The notes: generated by a model not told the origin, from the letters alone. 64,000 nucleotides of DNA from Clostridium sp. 'White wine YQ' (GCF_028728205.1 NZ_JAQYUU010000001.1:1105318-1169317); one strand, 5' to 3'; counted from the stretch's first letter, positions 45,050 to 55,617 are shown. Program-made: numbers and translations.

Positions 45050-46564
45050 ATGGCTGTAATAATCAAGAGTGGAACAGTACTAAATCTTCAAGGAATAGTA
45101 GTTGATGTTGAAATAGAAATATTTAAAGGACTTCCCTCCTTTACAATAGTAGGTTTAGCTGATCAATCAATTAAGGAATCAAGAGAGAGAATTAAGGCTG
45201 CAATAATTAATTCTGGCTTTAAGTTTCCTCTCGGAAAAATAGTTATAAATTTAGCTCCAGCCAATATAAAAAAGATAGGTTCAGTATTAGACCTCCCAAT
45301 GTCTATAGGCATTTTGCTTGCCAGTAATCAAATCTCAGTAGAGAATATAGAGAAGTTCCTAATCGCTGGTGAGTTAAGTTTAGGAGGAGATGTAAAAGAA
45401 ATCAAAGGATTGTTTCCTATTTTACAAGAAGGAATAGATAATGGTATTGAAAAGTTCATTATTCCAGAAGAAAATTCTTATCAAAGTAATTTTTTCTACA
45501 AGGGTGACATTTATTTAATGAATAATCTTAAAAATACAGTCAATTATCTTATTTATAGAGATCAATTACCTTCAGATAAATCTGATTTTAAAATTAGCTC
45601 TGCAATAAATGGAAACTTTGATGATATTATTGGGCAAGAAGGGGTTTTAAGGTCTATAGAAATATCTGCAGCTGGATTTCATAATATTGCTTTATATGGT
45701 TCACCAGGGGCAGGTAAAACTTTGATTGCTAAAAAAATTCAAGAGATTTTGCCTAGTATGAGTTATGAGGAGGCTTATGAGGTCTTCAAAATATATAGTA
45801 TGTCGGAAAATTCCAAAGAGCTTTTTGAATCATTAAAAAGGCCTTTTCGAAGTCCTCATCATTCCTGCACTGTTGCATCCTTAACTGGAGGTATTAAAGG
45901 TAAAATTGGTGAAATAACTTTAGCTCATAATGGGGTTCTTTTTCTTGATGAATTTTTACATTTTAAAAAAGAATGCATTGAAGAACTTAGAGAACCTTTA
46001 GAAAATAAAGAAATTAATATTAGTAGACTAAATTGTAATATTAAGCTTCCTGCAAAGTTTCTTTTATTAATCGCCTTTAATCCATGTCCATGCGGAAATT
46101 ATCTAAGCCTTACACGTAATTGTACCTGTACTGAAGGTGAAAGAATTAGGTATTTAAATAAAATAAGTAAACCGATCCTAGATAGAATAGATATGTTTAC
46201 ATATGTTCCTAGAGTTGAATTCAAAGCACTTTCAAAAAACAATAAAAAACTCTTAAGCAAATCAATATGCGAGGACATAAAATATGCAACTGAAGTTCAA
46301 TATGATAGATATTCTAAATGTAAGGATAAATATAATGGATTAGTAAATACTAAAGAACTTATGAGAAATATAAACATTGAGAAATCTGCTTTAGAAAAAT
46401 TAAATCTCTTATATGAAAGTCTTGGACTAACAATGAGAGGATACTATAAAATTTTAAGACTTTCTAGAACAATAGCAGATCTGCAAAGAGAAGAAAAACT
46501 AAATGAAAATCATATTTTTGAAGCTATAAATTACAGGAAATTTATAGGGCAGGAGGTAATATGA
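45050..46564 (+). CDS. comM: ComM/YifB family AAA+ protein
   Basis: A 504-residue Mg-chelatase-like ATPase. The N-terminal half is the S5-like fold (GLPSFTIVGLADQSIKESRER), the AAA+ core has Walker A GSPGAGKTLIAKKI, Walker B NGVLFLDEF, and RSPHHSCTVASLTGG; a cysteine knuckle with CPCGNYL and CTC follows. ComM in Gram-negative bacteria is a branch-migration helicase in natural transformation. It overlaps dprA by four bases, a shared DNA-uptake context, though competence is not proved here. Confidence 0.93.
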   Translation: MAVIIKSGTVLNLQGIVVDVEIEIFKGLPSFTIVGLADQSIKESRERIKAAIINSGFKFPLGKIVINLAPANIKKIGSVLDLPMSIGILLASNQISVENIEKFLIAGELSLGGDVKEIKGLFPILQEGIDNGIEKFIIPEENSYQSNFFYKGDIYLMNNLKNTVNYLIYRDQLPSDKSDFKISSAINGNFDDIIGQEGVLRSIEISAAGFHNIALYGSPGAGKTLIAKKIQEILPSMSYEEAYEVFKIYSMSENSKELFESLKRPFRSPHHSCTVASLTGGIKGKIGEITLAHNGVLFLDEFLHFKKECIEELREPLENKEINISRLNCNIKLPAKFLLLIAFNPCPCGNYLSLTRNCTCTEGERIRYLNKISKPILDRIDMFTYVPRVEFKALSKNNKKLLSKSICEDIKYATEVQYDRYSKCKDKYNGLVNTKELMRNINIEKSALEKLNLLYESLGLTMRGYYKILRLSRTIADLQREEKLNENHIFEAINYRKFIGQEVI

Positions 46565-47634
46565 ATAATGAAAATAACGAGGCTTTCTATAAGCTTTGGT
46601 TAGCTACTATTAATATACCTAACGCACAAAAGATATATTTAAAAAATAAATTTAAGAGCGAAAAAAATATATATCAGTTCTATAAAAGTTTTGAAGGAGA
46701 CTCTTTTAATTATAAATTTACAGACAAAATATTATCAACTAAAGATGAAGATGTATATAATTTAATGGAAAGCTTAAATAATAATTCTATATCCTTTTTT
46801 ACATACAACGACATGGATTATATTAAAGATTTTGAACATCTCAAAGAACCTCCTTATATACTATTCTATAAAGGAGACTTAAACAAACTTTCAAGCAGAC
46901 GAAGAATATCTATAGTTGGCTCTAGAAAACCTACTGCTTATGGGGCTCAAATTACTAAATTAATTGCTATTGAACTAGCAAAGAATGATATAGCCTTAGT
47001 TAGTGGTGGTGCTTATGGAGTTGATACAATAGTTCATAAGTGTTCTGTCACGTATAATAGTCCTACATGTGCAGTTTTAGGCTGTGGTATTGATATAGTC
47101 TATCCTAAGGTTAATCAAAAACTATTTGAAAGTATATTAGAAAATGGCGTAATCATGTCAGAATTTTTACCTGGAACGCCACCATACGCTTATAATTTCC
47201 CCAGAAGAAATAGAATAATTAGTGCTCTTGGAGATTCATTAATTGTTACAGAAGCTACAGAAAAAAGCGGAAGCTTAATAACAGTAGGCTATTCACTAGA
47301 ACTTGGTCGGGATATTGTTACTGTTCCTGGGAATCCATTAAGTCAAAATAGCAAAGGATGTAATCAACTTATAAAAGATGGTGCTAAAATACTTATAGAA
47401 ATCGATGACTTGTATGAGCTATTAAAAATTAAAAAAACTGCTAAAAATAGTAATAAATATACTGGGGAAAAGGCCATTCTATTTAACATGATCGGAAAAA
47501 CTCCTATTCACATTAATGAGTTGGCACAAAAATGTAATATTGACATAAATGCAATTTATGGTTTATTATTTGAATTGCAACTTGATAAAGTAGTAATTAG
47601 TTTAAATGGAAACTATTATGCTAGGATAAGTTAA
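46561..47634 (+). CDS. dprA: DNA processing protein DprA
   Basis: A 357-residue protein that loads RecA on incoming single-stranded DNA. The Rossmann-like core shows VGSRKPTAYG, VSGGAYGVDTIVH and FPRRNRIISAL; a C-terminal winged helix (about 295-355) follows. AGGAGGT in the end of comM is its ribosome site (ATGA overlap). Position before topA is the same in B. subtilis. Confidence 0.95.
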   Translation: MNNENNEAFYKLWLATINIPNAQKIYLKNKFKSEKNIYQFYKSFEGDSFNYKFTDKILSTKDEDVYNLMESLNNNSISFFTYNDMDYIKDFEHLKEPPYILFYKGDLNKLSSRRRISIVGSRKPTAYGAQITKLIAIELAKNDIALVSGGAYGVDTIVHKCSVTYNSPTCAVLGCGIDIVYPKVNQKLFESILENGVIMSEFLPGTPPYAYNFPRRNRIISALGDSLIVTEATEKSGSLITVGYSLELGRDIVTVPGNPLSQNSKGCNQLIKDGAKILIEIDDLYELLKIKKTAKNSNKYTGEKAILFNMIGKTPIHINELAQKCNIDINAIYGLLFELQLDKVVISLNGNYYARIS

Positions 47635-47640
47635 ATTTTT

Positions 47641-47677
47641 AAGGGGGTGAACACCTCTAGCATAGAGGTAAGTAATG
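47641..47677 (+). promoter_or_regulatory. Split or hidden ribosome binding site of topA
   Basis: AAGGGGGTGA (47641-47650), then AC, then a perfect 7-bp hairpin ACCTCTA/TAGAGGT with loop GCA (47653-47669), then five bases and the ATG. The right arm holds a second Shine-Dalgarno, AGAGGT, that the hairpin would hide. Confidence 0.75.
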
Positions 47678-49765
47678 GGACAAAATTTAGTTATTGTTGA
47701 GTCACCAGCTAAAGCAAAAACCATTGGCAAATATTTAGGTAAAAACTACGTAGTTGAAGCATCAATGGGACATGTACGCGATCTTCCTAAAAGCCAATTA
47801 GGCGTAAGTATAGAAGAAAATTTTTCCCCTAAGTATATTACTATTAGAGGAAAAGGGGATTTACTAGATAAATTGAAAAAACTTGCTAAGAAGAGTGACA
47901 AGATATTTCTTGCAACTGACCCTGATAGAGAAGGGGAAGCTATTTCATGGCATTTAGCAAATATTTTGAAGATATCCAGTGAAGAGTCTTGTAGAATAGA
48001 ATTTAATGAAGTAACAAAAGAAGCTGTTAAAGCTTCTATAAAAAAGCCAAGACCAATAAATCAAAATTTAGTAGATGCACAACAGGCAAGAAGAGTATTG
48101 GATAGACTTGTGGGATATCAAATAAGTCCAATATTATGGAAAAACGTAAAATGGGGATTAAGTGCAGGAAGAGTTCAATCAGCTGCCCTTAAACTTGTTT
48201 GTGACAGAGAAAATGAAATTAAAGCATTTGAACCAAAGGAATTTTGGACTGTTGATTGTTTTTTGAAAAAGAACAATAAAAAATTTCAAGTAAAGCTATC
48301 ACAATACAAAAATAAAAAAATAGAAATAAGTACTGAAGAAGAAGCATTAAAAATAATTGAGGATTTAAATAAAGGAAATTATTTAGTAAAAGAAGTTAAA
48401 AAGGGCAGTAAGCTAAAAAATCCATTGCCACCTTTCACAACTTCAACTTTACAACAAGATGCCAATAAAAAACTTAATTTTATGACTAAGAAAACAATGT
48501 CTGTAGCTCAAAAGCTTTATGAAGGTGTTGAAATAAAAGGAAGAGGTACAATAGGTCTAATTACCTATATGAGAACTGACTCAGTAAGAATTTCTTCTGA
48601 AGCTCAAGAAAAAGCTCTTGAATTTATTAAAGAGACATATGGAGAATCATATTCTCCAAAAACACCAAGAGTTTTCAAAAGCAAAAAAAATATTCAAGAT
48701 GCTCATGAAGCTATTAGACCAACTTATGTTGAAATAACTCCAGAGATAGCAAAGGATAATCTTACACCTGAAGGTTATAAACTATACTCACTTATATGGA
48801 AAAGATTTGTTGCAAGCCAAATGTCTTCATGTGAATTAAACACTATTTCAGTTTTGATTGAAAATGGAGATTATAAATTAAGAGCATCAGGTTCTAATAT
48901 AAAATTTGATGGATTTATGAAAATATATGAATATACTACAGACGAGGAAAATGAAGATGTTACTATTCCAGAAATAGAAGCAGGGGAAGAACTAAAAGAA
49001 GACTCAATCGCGCCTAAACAACATTTTACACAACCTCCTAGTAGATATACTGAAGCATCTTTTGTTAAATTATTAGAGGAAAAGGGCATTGGAAGACCAA
49101 GTACCTATGTTCCAACTATATCAACCTTAATAGATAGAAAATATGTATTAAGAGAGAAGAAAAACTTAATTCCCACTGATTTAGGATTTATAGTAAATAC
49201 TATTATGTCAGATTATTTTAACGAAATTGTGGATACTGATTTTACAGCAGAAATGGAATCGAAATTAGATAATATAGAAGAAGGTAAAGACAACTGGAAA
49301 AAAATTGTTGAGGAATTCTTTACTCCATTGAAAGTTTCAATAGAAAAAGCTGAAACTGAAGTATCTAAGATTGTAATTGAAGACAAAGTTTCTGATGTTC
49401 CGTGTGATAAGTGTGGAAGAATGATGGTGATTAAACATGGACGTTTTGGAGATTTCCTTGCATGTCCTGGTTATCCTGAATGTCAAAATACAAAACCTAT
49501 TGTTCATGAAATAGATGCACCATGTCCAAAATGCGGTGGAAAAGTATTGCTTAAGAGAAGTAAGAAGGGCAACAAGTTCTATGGTTGTTCAAATTACCCA
49601 AATTGTGACTTTGTAAGTTGGCATGAACCTGCAAAGGAAAAATGTGACAAATGTAATTCACCAATGGTTTACAAATATTCTAAATCAAAAGGTAAATATT
49701 TAGAATGTACTAACTCAGAATGTGGAAATAAGGTACCTGTAACTACAGAAAATGAAGAACAATAA
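47675..49765 (+). CDS. topA: DNA topoisomerase I
   Basis: A 696-residue type IA topoisomerase that relaxes negative supercoils. Toprim domain: VESPAKAKTIGKYLG and DPDREGEAISWH. The catalytic tyrosine is Tyr298 in GLITYMRTDS. Three C-terminal four-cysteine zinc fingers are seen from about residue 575: CDKC...CPGYPEC, CPKC...CSNYPNC and CDKC...CTNSEC. The start codon follows a hairpin; no other in-frame start exists before a stop at 47669. Confidence 0.97.
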   Translation: MGQNLVIVESPAKAKTIGKYLGKNYVVEASMGHVRDLPKSQLGVSIEENFSPKYITIRGKGDLLDKLKKLAKKSDKIFLATDPDREGEAISWHLANILKISSEESCRIEFNEVTKEAVKASIKKPRPINQNLVDAQQARRVLDRLVGYQISPILWKNVKWGLSAGRVQSAALKLVCDRENEIKAFEPKEFWTVDCFLKKNNKKFQVKLSQYKNKKIEISTEEEALKIIEDLNKGNYLVKEVKKGSKLKNPLPPFTTSTLQQDANKKLNFMTKKTMSVAQKLYEGVEIKGRGTIGLITYMRTDSVRISSEAQEKALEFIKETYGESYSPKTPRVFKSKKNIQDAHEAIRPTYVEITPEIAKDNLTPEGYKLYSLIWKRFVASQMSSCELNTISVLIENGDYKLRASGSNIKFDGFMKIYEYTTDEENEDVTIPEIEAGEELKEDSIAPKQHFTQPPSRYTEASFVKLLEEKGIGRPSTYVPTISTLIDRKYVLREKKNLIPTDLGFIVNTIMSDYFNEIVDTDFTAEMESKLDNIEEGKDNWKKIVEEFFTPLKVSIEKAETEVSKIVIEDKVSDVPCDKCGRMMVIKHGRFGDFLACPGYPECQNTKPIVHEIDAPCPKCGGKVLLKRSKKGNKFYGCSNYPNCDFVSWHEPAKEKCDKCNSPMVYKYSKSKGKYLECTNSECGNKVPVTTENEEQ

Positions 49766-49787
49766 TGTCGAAATATAAAAGAGTAGG

Positions 49788-49816
49788 TTGAAAATGATAT
49801 TTTCTTGTGGTATATT
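49788..49816 (+). promoter_or_regulatory. Promoter of codY
   Basis: TTGAAA (49788-49793), 17-base spacer, TATATT (49811-49816), about 95 bases before the ATG. Confidence 0.7.
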
Positions 49817-49849
49817 ATAAATAGTACAAATAATCGTAAAATTTCAACT

Positions 49850-49870
49850 ATTTGAAATTTTCAAATAATA
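49850..49870 (+). promoter_or_regulatory. Possible CodY operator in the codY leader
   Basis: A perfect palindrome ATTTGAAA-T-TTTCAAAT (49850-49866) overlaps a 15-base match to the CodY box AATTTTCWGAAAATT with three mismatches (49856-49870). It lies downstream of the promoter, where a bound repressor would block elongation. Confidence 0.5.
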
Positions 49871-49909
49871 TTAATATATTTATAGTTTAAAACTATTAGG
49901 AGGAGCTCT

Positions 49910-50686
49910 ATGTCAACCCTACTCTCAAAAACAAGAAAATTAAATAAAATACTACAAAAATCAGGTACTGAGCCAGTTGCTTTTGAAGATATATGTGAAA
50001 TGTTAAGTGATGTTATGGAATGTAATGTTTATGTAGTAAGCAGAAGAGGAAAAATTCTTGGGCATACATTTTCAGTTGGATTCGAGTGCGAAATAATGAA
50101 GAAAAAAGTACTTGAAGAAAAGAAGTTTCCTGAGGATTATAACAACAAATTGCTTAACATTCATGAATCTTTGCCTAACTTACATAATAAAGGAATATGT
50201 GTTTTTGATGGACAAGGCGGTTGTAATTTAGACAATAAGATTACCACTATTGTGCCTATCATAGGTAACAGGGAAAGACTTGGAACTCTTTTACTTGCTA
50301 GATTTGGAACACCTTTTAATGATGAGGATTTAGTTCTTGCTGAATATTCTGCAACTATTGTAGGTATGGAAATGCTAAGAGCAAAGCAAGTTGAACTTGA
50401 GGATGAAGCTAGAAAGAAAGCAGTGGTTCAATTAGCTATAGGAACACTATCATATTCAGAGTTAGAAGCAGTTGAACACATCTTTGATGAGTTAGAAGGA
50501 AATGAAGGACTTTTAGTAGCATCAAAGATAGCTGATAAAGTTGGGATTACAAGATCTGTTATTGTTAATGCACTTAGAAAATTTGAAAGTGCTGGTGTAA
50601 TAGAATCTAGATCTCTTGGTATGAAGGGAACTCATATCCGTATACTTAATGATAAGTTATTAGAAGAGTTAAAAAAGATTAAATAA
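49910..50686 (+). CDS. codY: Global regulator CodY
   Basis: A 258-residue GTP- and branched-chain-amino-acid-sensing repressor. The N-terminal GAF domain (about 1-155) shows [12 protein letters not shown] and the C-terminal winged helix has [21 protein letters not shown] split by the usual turn ([13 protein letters not shown] then [17 protein letters not shown]). AGGAGGAG precedes the ATG. In Firmicutes it represses amino-acid uptake and synthesis genes in rich medium. A terminator follows. Confidence 0.97.
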   Translation: MSTLLSKTRKLNKILQKSGTEPVAFEDICEMLSDVMECNVYVVSRRGKILGHTFSVGFECEIMKKKVLEEKKFPEDYNNKLLNIHESLPNLHNKGICVFDGQGGCNLDNKITTIVPIIGNRERLGTLLLARFGTPFNDEDLVLAEYSATIVGMEMLRAKQVELEDEARKKAVVQLAIGTLSYSELEAVEHIFDELEGNEGLLVASKIADKVGITRSVIVNALRKFESAGVIESRSLGMKGTHIRILNDKLLEELKKIK

Positions 50687-50692
50687 TAAACT

Positions 50693-50726
50693 AAAAGGAA
50701 TTTAGTAATTACTAAATTCCTTTTTT
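50693..50726 (+). terminator. Terminator of codY
   Basis: A perfect 14-bp stem (50693-50706 with 50711-50724), loop AATT, and a T-run. Confidence 0.92.
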
Positions 50727-50780
50727 ATGTCTGTACATATTTAAATTTGTCAAAAAAAAGTAATATTTTTAAATTTTATA

Positions 50781-50809
50781 TTGCTACTTAAAATCCTCTA
50801 TGTTATACT
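50781..50809 (+). promoter_or_regulatory. Promoter of rpsB-tsf
   Basis: TTGCTA (50781-50786), 17-base spacer, TATACT (50804-50809). A leader of about 100 bases follows. Confidence 0.65.
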
Positions 50810-50831
50810 ATCTAAGGTAAGAAAATACACA

Positions 50832-50889
50832 CATCGTCTTATTTATAGAGTGGTGCCCTAAGGGAAGATCTGTAAAAATGCGGATGATG
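50832..50889 (+). promoter_or_regulatory. Structured leader of rpsB
   Basis: CATCGTC (50832-50838) can pair with GATGATG (50883-50889), closing a domain that contains GGTGCCCTAAGGGAAG. The block GCCCTAAGGG also occurs in the yceD-rpmF leader. Such leaders often bind the encoded r-protein, here S2; this is inference. Confidence 0.45.
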
Positions 50890-50918
50890 GAGGTTAAACC
50901 AATAGGAGGTAACAACAA

Positions 50919-51620
50919 ATGTCAGTAATTTCAATGAAACAATTATTAGAAGCAGGTGTTCACTTTGGACATCAAACAAGAAGATGGAACCCTAAAATGG
51001 CTCCATATATATTCACAGAAAGAAACGGAATATATATAATAGATCTTCAAAAAACAGTTAAGAAGGTAGAAGAAGCTTATGACTTCATCAAAGAAGTAGC
51101 AACAGAAGGAAAAGATATACTTTTCGTTGGTACTAAGAAACAAGCTCAAGAAGCTATTCAAGAAGAAGCTATAAGATCAAACATGCATTTCGTTAACAAT
51201 AGATGGTTAGGTGGAATGTTAACTAACTTCAATACTATAAGAACAAGAATCAGAAGATTAGCTGAATTAGAACAAATGGAACAAGATGGAACTTTCGAAG
51301 TTCTTCCTAAGAAAGAAGTAACAAATCTTAAAAATGAAAAAGAAAAGTTAATCAAAAACTTAGGTGGAATGAAAGAAGTTAACGTTTCTAACATAGGAGC
51401 AATGTTCGTTGTTGACCCTAGAAAAGAAAAGAATGCTATTTCTGAAGCTAAAATTCTTGGAATTCCTGTTGTAGCTATAGTTGATACAAACTGTGATCCA
51501 GATGAAGTTGATTATGTAATACCTGGAAACGATGATGCTATAAGAGCAGTAAAATTAATAACTGCTAAATTAGCTGATGCTATAATAGAAGGAAGACAAG
51601 GCGAACAATTAGCTGAATAA
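50919..51620 (+). CDS. rpsB: Ribosomal protein S2
   Basis: A 233-residue S2, opening [26 protein letters not shown] (recognised from [19 protein letters not shown]) with [10 protein letters not shown] and [27 protein letters not shown] precedes the ATG. It forms the universal rpsB-tsf pair; a hairpin in the 73-base gap may lower tsf expression relative to S2. Confidence 0.98.
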   Translation: MSVISMKQLLEAGVHFGHQTRRWNPKMAPYIFTERNGIYIIDLQKTVKKVEEAYDFIKEVATEGKDILFVGTKKQAQEAIQEEAIRSNMHFVNNRWLGGMLTNFNTIRTRIRRLAELEQMEQDGTFEVLPKKEVTNLKNEKEKLIKNLGGMKEVNVSNIGAMFVVDPRKEKNAISEAKILGIPVVAIVDTNCDPDEVDYVIPGNDDAIRAVKLITAKLADAIIEGRQGEQLAE

Positions 51621-51631
51621 TTTAAGAAAAT

Positions 51632-51664
51632 AAAGGTAGGTGAAGAATTTCTTCATTTACCTTT
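51632..51664 (+). terminator. Partial terminator (attenuator) between rpsB and tsf
   Basis: A 14-bp stem with two G-T pairs (51632-51645 with 51651-51664) and only a short T-run that is interrupted by GACTT. Confidence 0.6.
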
Positions 51665-51693
51665 TGACTTAATAAATTTAAGGAGGAATTACG

Positions 51694-52608
51694 ATGATAA
51701 CTGCACAATCAGTTAAGGAATTAAGAGAAAGAACTGGCGCAGGTATGATGGACTGCAAAAAAGCCTTAACAGAATGTAATGGAGATATGGATAAGGCTGT
51801 TGAAATATTAAGAGAAAAAGGTCTTGCAGCTGCTGCTAAAAAAGCTGGAAGAGTTGCTGCAGAAGGTATTGTTAAAACTTACATTTCTGCTGATAAGAAA
51901 AAAGGAGCTATAGTTGAATTAAACTGTGAAACAGATTTCGTTGCTGCAAACGATGAATTCATATCTTTCGCTGATAGATTAGCTGAAATGGCTTCAACTA
52001 CAACTGCTGCTGATGTAGAAGCTTTTGTAAACGAAAAATTCAATGATGAACAAACAATCCAAGAAGCTTTAACAGCTTTAATCGCTAAGCTTGGAGAAAA
52101 CATGACTGTAAGAAGATTCAAGAACTTATCAGTTGAAAACGGTGTTGTAGCTAGTTACATACACGGTGGCGGAAGAATCGGTGTTTTAGTTGAAGTTGGT
52201 TCAGAAGTTCAAGGAAATGTTGTTGAAGAAGTAGCTAAAGATGTTTGTATGCAAGTTGCTGCTGCAAACCCAGCATTCTTAAATAAAGATCAAGTTGATA
52301 ACGAATCACTTGAAAAAGAAAAAGAAATCTACAGAGTTCAAGCTTTAAATGAAGGAAAGCCTGAAAACATAGTAGAAAAAATGGTTATGGGAAGAATCCA
52401 AAAATACTACAAAGAAGTATGTCTTTTAGAGCAAGCTTGGGTAAAAGATGGAGACAAAACTATAACTAAATATCTTCAAGAGAAATCTAAAGAAGTTGGT
52501 TCTCCAATTACTGTAAACTCTTTCGTAAGATTCGAAAGAGGAGAAGGTATCGAGAAGAAAGAAGAAAACTTTGCTGAAGAAGTTGCAAAACAAATTGGCG
52601 CAAAATAA
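51694..52608 (+). CDS. tsf: Elongation factor Ts
   Basis: A 304-residue nucleotide exchange factor for EF-Tu. The N-terminal UBA-like domain has [19 protein letters not shown] and the core has [14 protein letters not shown]. Length is typical. AAGGAGG precedes the ATG. A clear terminator ends the unit. Confidence 0.98.
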   Translation: MITAQSVKELRERTGAGMMDCKKALTECNGDMDKAVEILREKGLAAAAKKAGRVAAEGIVKTYISADKKKGAIVELNCETDFVAANDEFISFADRLAEMASTTTAADVEAFVNEKFNDEQTIQEALTALIAKLGENMTVRRFKNLSVENGVVASYIHGGGRIGVLVEVGSEVQGNVVEEVAKDVCMQVAAANPAFLNKDQVDNESLEKEKEIYRVQALNEGKPENIVEKMVMGRIQKYYKEVCLLEQAWVKDGDKTITKYLQEKSKEVGSPITVNSFVRFERGEGIEKKEENFAEEVAKQIGAK

Positions 52609-52611
52609 TTT

Positions 52612-52640
52612 AAAAGAGAACACAAAGTGTTCTCTTTTTT
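52612..52640 (+). terminator. Terminator of rpsB-tsf
   Basis: AAAAGAGAACAC (52612-52623), loop AAA, GTGTTCTCTTTT (52627-52638) and Ts, 30 bases before pyrH. Confidence 0.9.
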
Positions 52641-52666
52641 TAAAATAATATTCAAATGGAGGATGA

Positions 52667-53377
<711 letters not shown>

Positions 53378-53397
53378 TAATATAAGGAGGCATTTTT

Positions 53398-53955
53398 ATG
53401 ATTAAAGACGTTATTAAAACATCCGAAGAAAAAATGAATAAGACAATAAGTGTTTTAAGATCAGATTTAGCTACTTTAAAAGCAGGAAGAGCTAACCCTA
53501 CTATGCTTGACAGAATAGAAGTTGACTATTATGGTAGCATGTGCCCAATAAGCCAAGTAGCAAACATATCTGCACCAGAACCAAGAGTGCTTATGATTAC
53601 GCCTTGGGAAAAGTCTATGTTAAAAGAAATAGACAAAGCTATATTAAAGTCGGATTTAGGAATTAATCCTTCTAATGATGGTCAAGTAATAAGATTAGTT
53701 GTTCCAGAATTAACTGAAGAAACAAGAAAGAACTTAGTTAAAACAGTTAAAAAATACGGGGAAGAAGCTAAAGTTGCAATAAGATCTATTAGAAGAGATG
53801 CTAACGAAAAAATTAAAGCCTTAAAGAAGGACGGAGAAGTATCTGAGGATCAAATAAAAAAAGGCGAAGATGATGTACAAAAAATAACTGATAACTTTGT
53901 AAAAGAAGTGGATAGTATAGTTGCACATAAAGAAAAAGAGATTATGTCTATATAA
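53398..53955 (+). CDS. frr: Ribosome recycling factor
   Basis: A 185-residue factor that splits post-termination ribosomes with EF-G. It has the three-helix-bundle signature LRAGRANP-type sequence (here LKAGRANPTMLDRIEVDYYG) and RIPLPxLTEE-type VRLVVPELTEETRK (here IRLVVPELTEETRK). AAGGAGG precedes the ATG, 20 bases after pyrH. Confidence 0.98.
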   Translation: MIKDVIKTSEEKMNKTISVLRSDLATLKAGRANPTMLDRIEVDYYGSMCPISQVANISAPEPRVLMITPWEKSMLKEIDKAILKSDLGINPSNDGQVIRLVVPELTEETRKNLVKTVKKYGEEAKVAIRSIRRDANEKIKALKKDGEVSEDQIKKGEDDVQKITDNFVKEVDSIVAHKEKEIMSI

Positions 53956-53979
53956 ACCTGCTCTTAAGCAGGTTTTTTT
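53954..53979 (+). terminator. Terminator of pyrH-frr
   Basis: AACCTGCT (53955-53962), loop CTTA, AGCAGGTT (53967-53974) and a T-run. Confidence 0.9.
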
Positions 53980-54023
53980 ACTCTTGAGGATTTTTTGCCA
54001 TATTTATTATGGGAGGATATATT

Positions 54024-54791
54024 ATGTTTAATTTTTTAAAAAAGAAAGAAAGTAGCTCAAATGAAAGCTTAGATATTGCTTTAGACTATGATAACATTCC
54101 AAAACATATAGCTATAATAATGGATGGAAATGGAAGGTGGGCAAAACAGAAGGGTCTACCAAGAAGTTTTGGACACAAAGCAGGAACTGAAACAGTAAGA
54201 AAAGTAATTAAAGAATGTAATAGACTTGGTGTTAAATATCTTACACTTTATGCATTCTCAACAGAGAATTGGAAAAGGCCTAAAGATGAAGTAAATGTAT
54301 TAATGAACATCCTAGTTGAATATCTAAGAAAAGAATTTAATGAGTTAAATGAAAATAATGTTGTTATAAATCATATTGGAGATATCACTGGATTACCTTT
54401 AGAATGCCAGAAAGAGTTAATATCTGCTTATGAAAGAACAAAGAATAATACTGGAGTTACCATGAATTTAGCTATCAATTATGGTGGAAGAACTGAAATA
54501 GTTGATGCTACTAAAAAAATAATAGAAGAAATAGAAAATGGTATACTAACAATAAATAATTTAAATGAAAAGATGTTTTCTTCTTATCTATATACAAAAA
54601 ATATGCCAGATCCAGATTTAATTATAAGACCTTCTGGAGAGCAAAGATTAAGTAATTTCTTATTATGGCAATGTGCTTATTCAGAATTCTGGTATTCTAA
54701 CATAAATTGGCCTGATTTTAACGAAAATGATTTACGTAAGGCTATTTTTGACTATCAAAATAGAGATAGAAGATACGGTGGAATAAAATAG
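54024..54791 (+). CDS. uppS: Undecaprenyl diphosphate synthase family isoprenyl transferase
   Basis: A 255-residue cis-prenyltransferase that makes the C55 lipid carrier of cell-wall synthesis. Catalytic Asp lies in IIMDGNGRWAKQKG; RPSGEQRLSNFLLWQ and YSEFWY are the other signatures. ATG 54024 is seven bases after GGGAGG; the ATG at 54009 lies before that site. Followed by cdsA after 13 bases, as in Bacillus. Confidence 0.96.
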   Translation: MFNFLKKKESSSNESLDIALDYDNIPKHIAIIMDGNGRWAKQKGLPRSFGHKAGTETVRKVIKECNRLGVKYLTLYAFSTENWKRPKDEVNVLMNILVEYLRKEFNELNENNVVINHIGDITGLPLECQKELISAYERTKNNTGVTMNLAINYGGRTEIVDATKKIIEEIENGILTINNLNEKMFSSYLYTKNMPDPDLIIRPSGEQRLSNFLLWQCAYSEFWYSNINWPDFNENDLRKAIFDYQNRDRRYGGIK

Positions 54792-54804
54792 CGGAGGTAT
54801 CTTT

Positions 54805-55599
54805 ATGAAATCCAATAATAGGTATTTGGGAGCAGTAATAATTGCACCTTTTATAATATTTATTTACTTAGGGGGAGATTATTTAAAGTATTTCACAATA
54901 GCCTTATCGGCAGTTGGGTTATACGAATTTTATAAGACATTGAAGGTAAAGGAGTTTAATCCAATAATCCCAGCCGGATATGTACTTTTAATTCTATTCT
55001 ATTTATTTAACAACAATTTTGAAATATTAATGTACATAATAATAATTAGTTCCTTCATATTATTATGTATCCCTATAATTGATTTAAAAGTAACTTTTAT
55101 AGACGTTGCATTAACTTTATTAGGATTTATCTATGTAGGAGTGTTTTTCTCATTTATTTATCTAGTAAATAAAAAACCAGGCGGAGAATTTTTAGTATGG
55201 TTAATATTTATAGGATCTTGGTTATGTGACACTAGTGCATATTATGCTGGAAGACTTTTTGGAAAGCATAAATTAATACCTAAAGTAAGTCCTAAAAAAA
55301 CTATTGAAGGATCCATCGGTGGACTTATAGGTGCATCTATCTTTTGTGGTTTATTTGGAATTTTTGTACAAGGATATTTTACAGAAGTTCAATTATATCA
55401 TTATTTTATAATAGGTGCTTTATGTGGAATATTCTCTCAATTTGGTGATTTAGTTGCATCATCAATAAAAAGATATGCAGGAATTAAAGATTACTCAAAT
55501 CTAATTCCTGGTCATGGCGGAATATTAGATAGATTTGACTCAATTTTATTTTCAGGAATAATTGTATTTTATTATTTAACTTTTATTGTAAAATTATAA
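54805..55599 (+). CDS. cdsA: Phosphatidate cytidylyltransferase
   Basis: A 264-residue membrane enzyme with about seven or eight spans that makes CDP-diacylglycerol. The CTP-transferase signature is SSIKRYAGIKDYSNLIPGHG followed by GILDRFDS near the C-terminus. GCGGAGGT precedes the ATG. It ends the uppS-cdsA unit at a strong terminator. Confidence 0.96.
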   Translation: MKSNNRYLGAVIIAPFIIFIYLGGDYLKYFTIALSAVGLYEFYKTLKVKEFNPIIPAGYVLLILFYLFNNNFEILMYIIIISSFILLCIPIIDLKVTFIDVALTLLGFIYVGVFFSFIYLVNKKPGGEFLVWLIFIGSWLCDTSAYYAGRLFGKHKLIPKVSPKKTIEGSIGGLIGASIFCGLFGIFVQGYFTEVQLYHYFIIGALCGIFSQFGDLVASSIKRYAGIKDYSNLIPGHGGILDRFDSILFSGIIVFYYLTFIVKL

Positions 55600-55617
55600 A
55601 CTATATACGATATATGT

